Source: Cryphonectria parasitica EP155 (taxonomy: Eukaryota > Ascomycota > Sordariomycetes > Diaporthales > Cryphonectriaceae). From it: a stretch of 64,000 nucleotides of DNA. The notes beneath the pieces were generated by a model that saw only the letters and a list, made by a program, of their open reading frames with translations, made no database searches and was not told where the DNA came from. Below are positions 59,939 to 64,000 of the stretch, piece by piece. Within the stretch, counting starts at the first letter, position 1; each line of letters starts with the position of its first letter. The position numbers were made by a program, and so were the translations under genes. The stretch is from NCBI RefSeq assembly GCF_011745365.1, contig NW_024468909.1, positions 2,728,001 to 2,792,000 on the forward strand, given 5' to 3'.

Positions 59939-60998
59939 CTGCGGTCGGGGTGCTGCACGATCGATCACACTGCTGAATGTCTGTTCGTCGTCATGGAAAT
60001 CATATATGCGCCACCATTTTAAATAATCGCTTTCTGCAGAACTCCAATTCGACGCGACCGCGTTCTGGGTGGATCCCAGCGACAAGGGGAGGAGGCGGGG
60101 CCCAGGGCTTACCCCTCCGTGCTCTCTCCAGCGAAGCCAGGGGAGGAGGTCCTCAGTAAGTGACGTCTGTGTTTGTTGGATTTTGGTGGCCGGGTTGGCA
60201 CGGATGGCTGGGGAGGGCCCAAGGGACAGGGGTCGACTGCTGTCACAGTAGGGCTCTCGGCAGCAGGCGGCAGGCGGGGGACAGCCTTGGAAGAGACAAG
60301 GGGGCGACTCTGGTACAGTGGCCGACGGTGTGAAGACAAGGGCAAAAACAGGGACCACAACCCAGGGGTGTGTGGTGACCCAGTAGGGGGGAATGCCCCT
60401 CTTTCTTCAACAGCAAAACCACCCCCTCCCCTCCCTAATGCTACTGAGAGCTGGAGTGCTGAAGGGGTATTTCGGGTACTAACACGATGTGTTCATGCTG
60501 GCTGGCGGTCCTTGCACGTCTTCTGCGCAGTCCTCAGTAAAATCAAGTCATCTCTCCTACATCTCTATGCAATTTGGCAAAAATCCACCAGGCAATCTCG
60601 CCCTCTCCGTCGTATTCTAGTAAAACAGCCCTCGTTTCCTTAAATAACAACAACAAACACCGTTGCCGTCGTGTCGGTTGGCATTTTCTTCTCTTTTTGG
60701 CTTTTCCTCCTCGAGTACGAACTTAGTGAGGACGGCCCAGATCAACTCCCGACTCGTTCCAGCTCGAATCGCATACCTACACTGCCCAGCCAGTTGCCAG
60801 CGTCAACAGACACACACCCACACACACGGAACGAAACATACGTCACCGTTCTATCCCGGTATTTTCGATCCATCGTGTTGTCGGCTCTCGTTTTTATTAT
60901 CCTACCAACAATATCACGCACAGCGCAACACACACGATCCATAATCGAGCACACGACGGATCTGAAAGACAGCAGCAGCAGCAGCAGCCACTCCCACC
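59939..60998. other. Divergent intergenic region
   Basis: Shared upstream region of the NDUFAF2 gene (-) and the calponin-homology gene (+). The last 350 bases are CA-rich and end in an AGC repeat (about 60971-60988), probably the leader of the + strand gene. Confidence 0.5.
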
Positions 60999-63215
60999 AT
61001 GGCTTCGGTGACGTCCCTGGACAGAGATCTGCGCAAGATGCGCCTCGACAAGTACACGCCCGCCGCGGCAAACGAGGTGCGATCATGGATTGAGGGCATC
61101 TTAGGCGAGCGCCTGCCTCCAGGCGACCTTCTTGAGTCTCTCAAAGACGGCGTGGCGCTCTGCAAGTAGGTTCTTGGTGAAATATATCCGCCCCATTGTT
61201 TTCCCTTCAAGCACCGCTGGCTAAGCGCTGGTGTTTCAAACAGGCTCGTCAACCTCGCCCTGCCACCGCCAGGGGTCAAGTTCAAGACCTCGGCGATGCC
61301 CTTTGTACAGATGGAGAATATCTCCCACTTCCTCCGCGCCTGCAAGCTCCCGCCGCTCAACCTTCAGGAGCACGACATGTTCCTCACAGTCGACCTATAC
61401 GAGGCCAAGGACCCGGCGCAGGTACTGCAGTGTCTGGGCGCATTCAGCCGCGCGGCAAACCAGGCCAAGCCAGCTGCCTTCCCCTCTGCCATAGGACCTC
61501 GCGCTGCGGGCCTCAGCCCACAGAGGACAGGTGCGCCTGGGCATCTGTCGCCGACGCCCACAGCCAGTGGCCGACCGCGCGGCATGTCCAACAGCAGCAA
61601 TGCCTCCTCGGCTCACAATATCCGCTCAGCACTCACGGCAAGCAAGACGGGCGACTCGGGCTCGGGCCGCTTCTCTCCCAACAGGAGCCCGACCGCGCAG
61701 AATGGACCCAAGTCGCCCTCGGTCAGCAGCTGGAGCAGCCGGGCCCACGAGGGCGTGACCTCGCCGGCGTGGAATATCGCACAGTATGGATACATGGGCG
61801 GTGCGAGCCAGGGCAACCTCGGCATCTCGTTTGGCGGGAGGCGACAGATTACCAGCGCCGGTCCGGCCGTGCCCAGCCTTGCCGAGAAACAGAAGCTCCG
61901 CAGGGAGAAGGAGGCGGAGGAGAAGAGACAGCGCGAGGAGGAGGAGGCCAGGCGCGCCCAGCAGGAGGCTGAAGAGGAGGAGCGCAGATGGCAGGAGGAG
62001 ACGAGGCGCAAGCGCGAGGAGGAGGCGCGGCTGCTCGAGGAGAAGCGCCGCTGGGAAGACGAGGAGCGCCAGTGGAAGATCACCGAGGAGAAGCGGCGCA
62101 GGGACGAGGAAGAGGCGGAGAGGCGCCTAGCCGAGGAGCGAGGCAAGGTCAGAAGCAGGGCCAATTCCCGTCTGCACGGCCAGTTCCTGAGCCAATACCA
62201 GGCAGAACAAGGCATCGGTGCTTCTGTTGGCGGCAGCATCAGCAGCAGCAATGGCAGCAGCGACCCCAGCCAGCGTATCAGGGAGCTTGAGGAGGAGCTG
62301 GAGCGCGCCCGGCGGCGAGAAGCTGAGTACGAGAGTGAGCGACAGACCCGGGTCCGGATGAAGAGCGTCGATGCTAAGGCCAGGATTCGCTCACGTAGCC
62401 GACGACGCCCCTCGAGCGGTACACCAAGCAGACAGGACTCGTGGGCACGCGGCGACGATTCGGACGGCGAAGGCCTAAGGCACTCCTGGAACGAGCGCAA
62501 GCAGCAGCAGCAGCAGCAGCAGCATCGGCCGCAGCCCCCGCCACGACAGAACTCCCGCCCCCTGCCCGACCCAGCGGCCTCGATGACCACCTCCCCCCCA
62601 CCACCACCAACAACACCAGCAAGTGCGAAGGCTGTGAAGACGCCCCGCACAGGCGAGTCCTCCACACCCAAGGTAAAGGCGCACAATACTGGCGGCAGTT
62701 CCCGGCCCCTACCGGACCCCCGAAAGTACTCCTCACCTACCTCACCACCCTCTACTCCACAGATGAACCGTACCGACCGTTTCCTGGCCACCAGCCCGGC
62801 ACCCGTGCAACAGCAGCAGCAGCAGCAGCAGCAACAGCAGGCATCACCCACGTACTCGCGCGAGCTCGGAGCGACGGCGGAGCGGGACGCTGAGGACCGA
62901 CGGCGGCAGCAGTCGCAGCAGCGAACCAAGGCAGGTGGATGGGCGTCCAAGTCGCTGCTGGAGCGCGAGATGGAGATGGAGCGGCAGCGGCAGCGCGAGT
63001 GGGAAGAGTCGCAGAAGGAGACGGCCAAGGCGGCACGGTCTGGAGACGGAGTGGAGGGAATCGGAGGTGGCATCGGTGGGAGGTGGGATGTTGGCCAATG
63101 GGCTGGGTTTACGGGTGGTGACAACCAGAACCGCGGGATACAGGGCATCGGCGCAGGGAGGAGGCAGATCGCCGGGCCAAGGCCACTGCCTGGCACGCCT
63201 GGGTCTGGTCGCTGA
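60999..63215 (+). CDS. Calponin-homology (transgelin-type) protein with long coiled coil
   Basis: ATG 60999 has an ideal CCACCATGG context. Exons 60999-61165 and 61244-63215 give 712 residues. Residues about 15-130 form one type-3 calponin-homology domain (EVRSWIEGILGERLP, DLLESLKDGVALCKLVN, then FVQMENISHFLRAC), an actin-binding fold as in transgelin/Scp1. A Ser/Pro/Gly linker follows. A very charged Glu/Arg coiled coil covers about 240-350, and a second short coil lies near 405-435. The tail has poly-Gln runs (near 485-495 and 585-595) and two RPLPDP motifs suited to SH3 binding. It is much longer than yeast Scp1, so it is probably a scaffold that links actin to SH3 partners at the cortex (inferred). 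The antisense frame through the same DNA is a codon-bias shadow. Confidence 0.85.
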
Positions 63216-64000
63216 AGAGCTTTTGTCTTTTCTCGACATCTGCCTGCCCATACCTACTTTGCTTGATTGCTTTGCGTGTTTGCTCGATCTGACACTTAAA
63301 AGATCTCCTTTTGTTTTTGTATTTCTTCTTTCCTTTCCCCCTCTTTTCCCCTTCTTCTTTGTTTCTTTTTGCGTGGCGTTGGCAAGTGATTCATTTGATG
63401 GTATACCCCCTAATTGACTCTCTTCCACCCTTTTTCTCTCTTTCCTCTCGAGATCGTCATCATTGTGATTCTTTTGTTGTGTCTTTTGTACAAGACAAAT
63501 AAGTCCCTATCGTAGACTTCTCATATTCTGTGATGACCTGGCTCACCTCTTCAGGTGGACAAATACTACGCCCTACCCCTTCGTCCTCCCCTCAATTTTG
63601 CACATGATTGACCAGAAGGGAGATCTAGTGCCATGGTTGGTTTTTTTTTTTCTTCTTGTTTAACTACTCCAAGTAATAATATGTCTGGTTGCGGACCGTC
63701 AACCCGAGATCTCCACAGGATTCTTTAGCGCATGCATCGACTGGTGGACTTGTTGATGCCCTTTTCTTTCCCCAATCTGCCACCAGTGTTGGTCTTGCCA
63801 TCCCGCGCCCTCCGAATCCGTTTATTTCCACTTGCTGTTATACTACTTAGAGTTAACCGAATAAATAGAAAACCATGGATTTTTTTTATTTTTTTTAGCC
63901 TGCATGATCCATGAGCCCACCGCCCCAGGATCTGAAGAAAAGGAGGAAAACGTATGACGACGTGGTATTGGGCTATGTTACTATGATGGTTGATAAGTAA
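63216..64000. other. 3' flank, no gene seen
   Basis: Downstream region of the calponin-homology gene. It is T-rich with homopolymer T runs (near 63640-63652 and 63877-63897). No supported frame up to the window edge. Confidence 0.5.

Noticed and set aside
61613..63196. 527-codon open frame on the minus strand
   Set aside because: It is antisense to the coiled-coil and poly-Gln part of the calponin-homology gene. Its product is Ser/Arg/Cys low complexity produced by GAG/CAG codons read backwards.

Overview
The window looks like nuclear DNA of a filamentous ascomycete, most likely a Pezizomycete-type mould (class Sordariomycetes is plausible but not proven). Evidence: genes are well separated and carry short introns of about 50-150 nt with GTNNGY donors, CTRAC-like branch points and YAG acceptors. 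Family content is fungal: a Zn2Cys6 regulator, a Helo-like-N/ankyrin protein of the NLR-associated type, a Ybp-type YAP1-binding protein, a sterol glucosyltransferase, NDUFAF2 and a DNMT5-like methyltransferase. Intergenic DNA is full of pyrimidine tracts and poly-C/G runs. There are no operons, CRISPR arrays, rRNA or tRNA genes that I can support.

Layout. 1-399: last two exons of an unrecognised + strand gene. 400-4941: gene-poor DNA. 4942-11765: an acidic unknown protein (-), a 115-residue membrane protein (+) behind an (AAC)n leader, a 378-residue protein with a myristoylation-type N-terminus and two C-terminal PPxY motifs (-), and the Ybp-type protein (-). 13470-14688: a five-exon secreted YcaC-type isochorismatase-family hydrolase (+). 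15085-21527: a Helo-like-N/ankyrin gene (-) broken by a 4.3-kb DNA transposon (about 15391-19688). The transposon has ~195-bp inverted repeats, a stop-riddled DDE_3-type transposase and a second, convergent ORF. 23363-26828: sterol-glucosyltransferase-like gene (+). 27655-29545: a DHA2-type MFS transporter pseudogene (-). 34559-35830: single-pass membrane protein with an extracellular PAN/apple-like domain (+). 36408-38770: ABCG half-transporter (-). 41225-43653: Zn2Cys6 transcription factor (-). 46986-54793: a 2547-residue protein joining a C5-cytosine methyltransferase to a SNF2-type ATPase, i.e. DNMT5 architecture (-). 57149-58993: an unrecognised three-exon gene (+). 59265-59938: NDUFAF2-type complex I assembly factor (-). 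60999-63215: calponin-homology protein with a long coiled coil (+).

The most notable theme is genome defence and decay in one window. A maintenance-type DNA methyltransferase candidate lies on the same stretch as a transposon whose transposase has stop codons consistent with RIP (TGG or CAG to TAG), a self/non-self-type gene split by that transposon, and a decayed drug-transporter gene. The genes are otherwise housekeeping or accessory loci with no evident shared pathway. All exon boundaries were set by eye from reading-frame continuity and splice-site consensus; no RNA evidence or database search was available.
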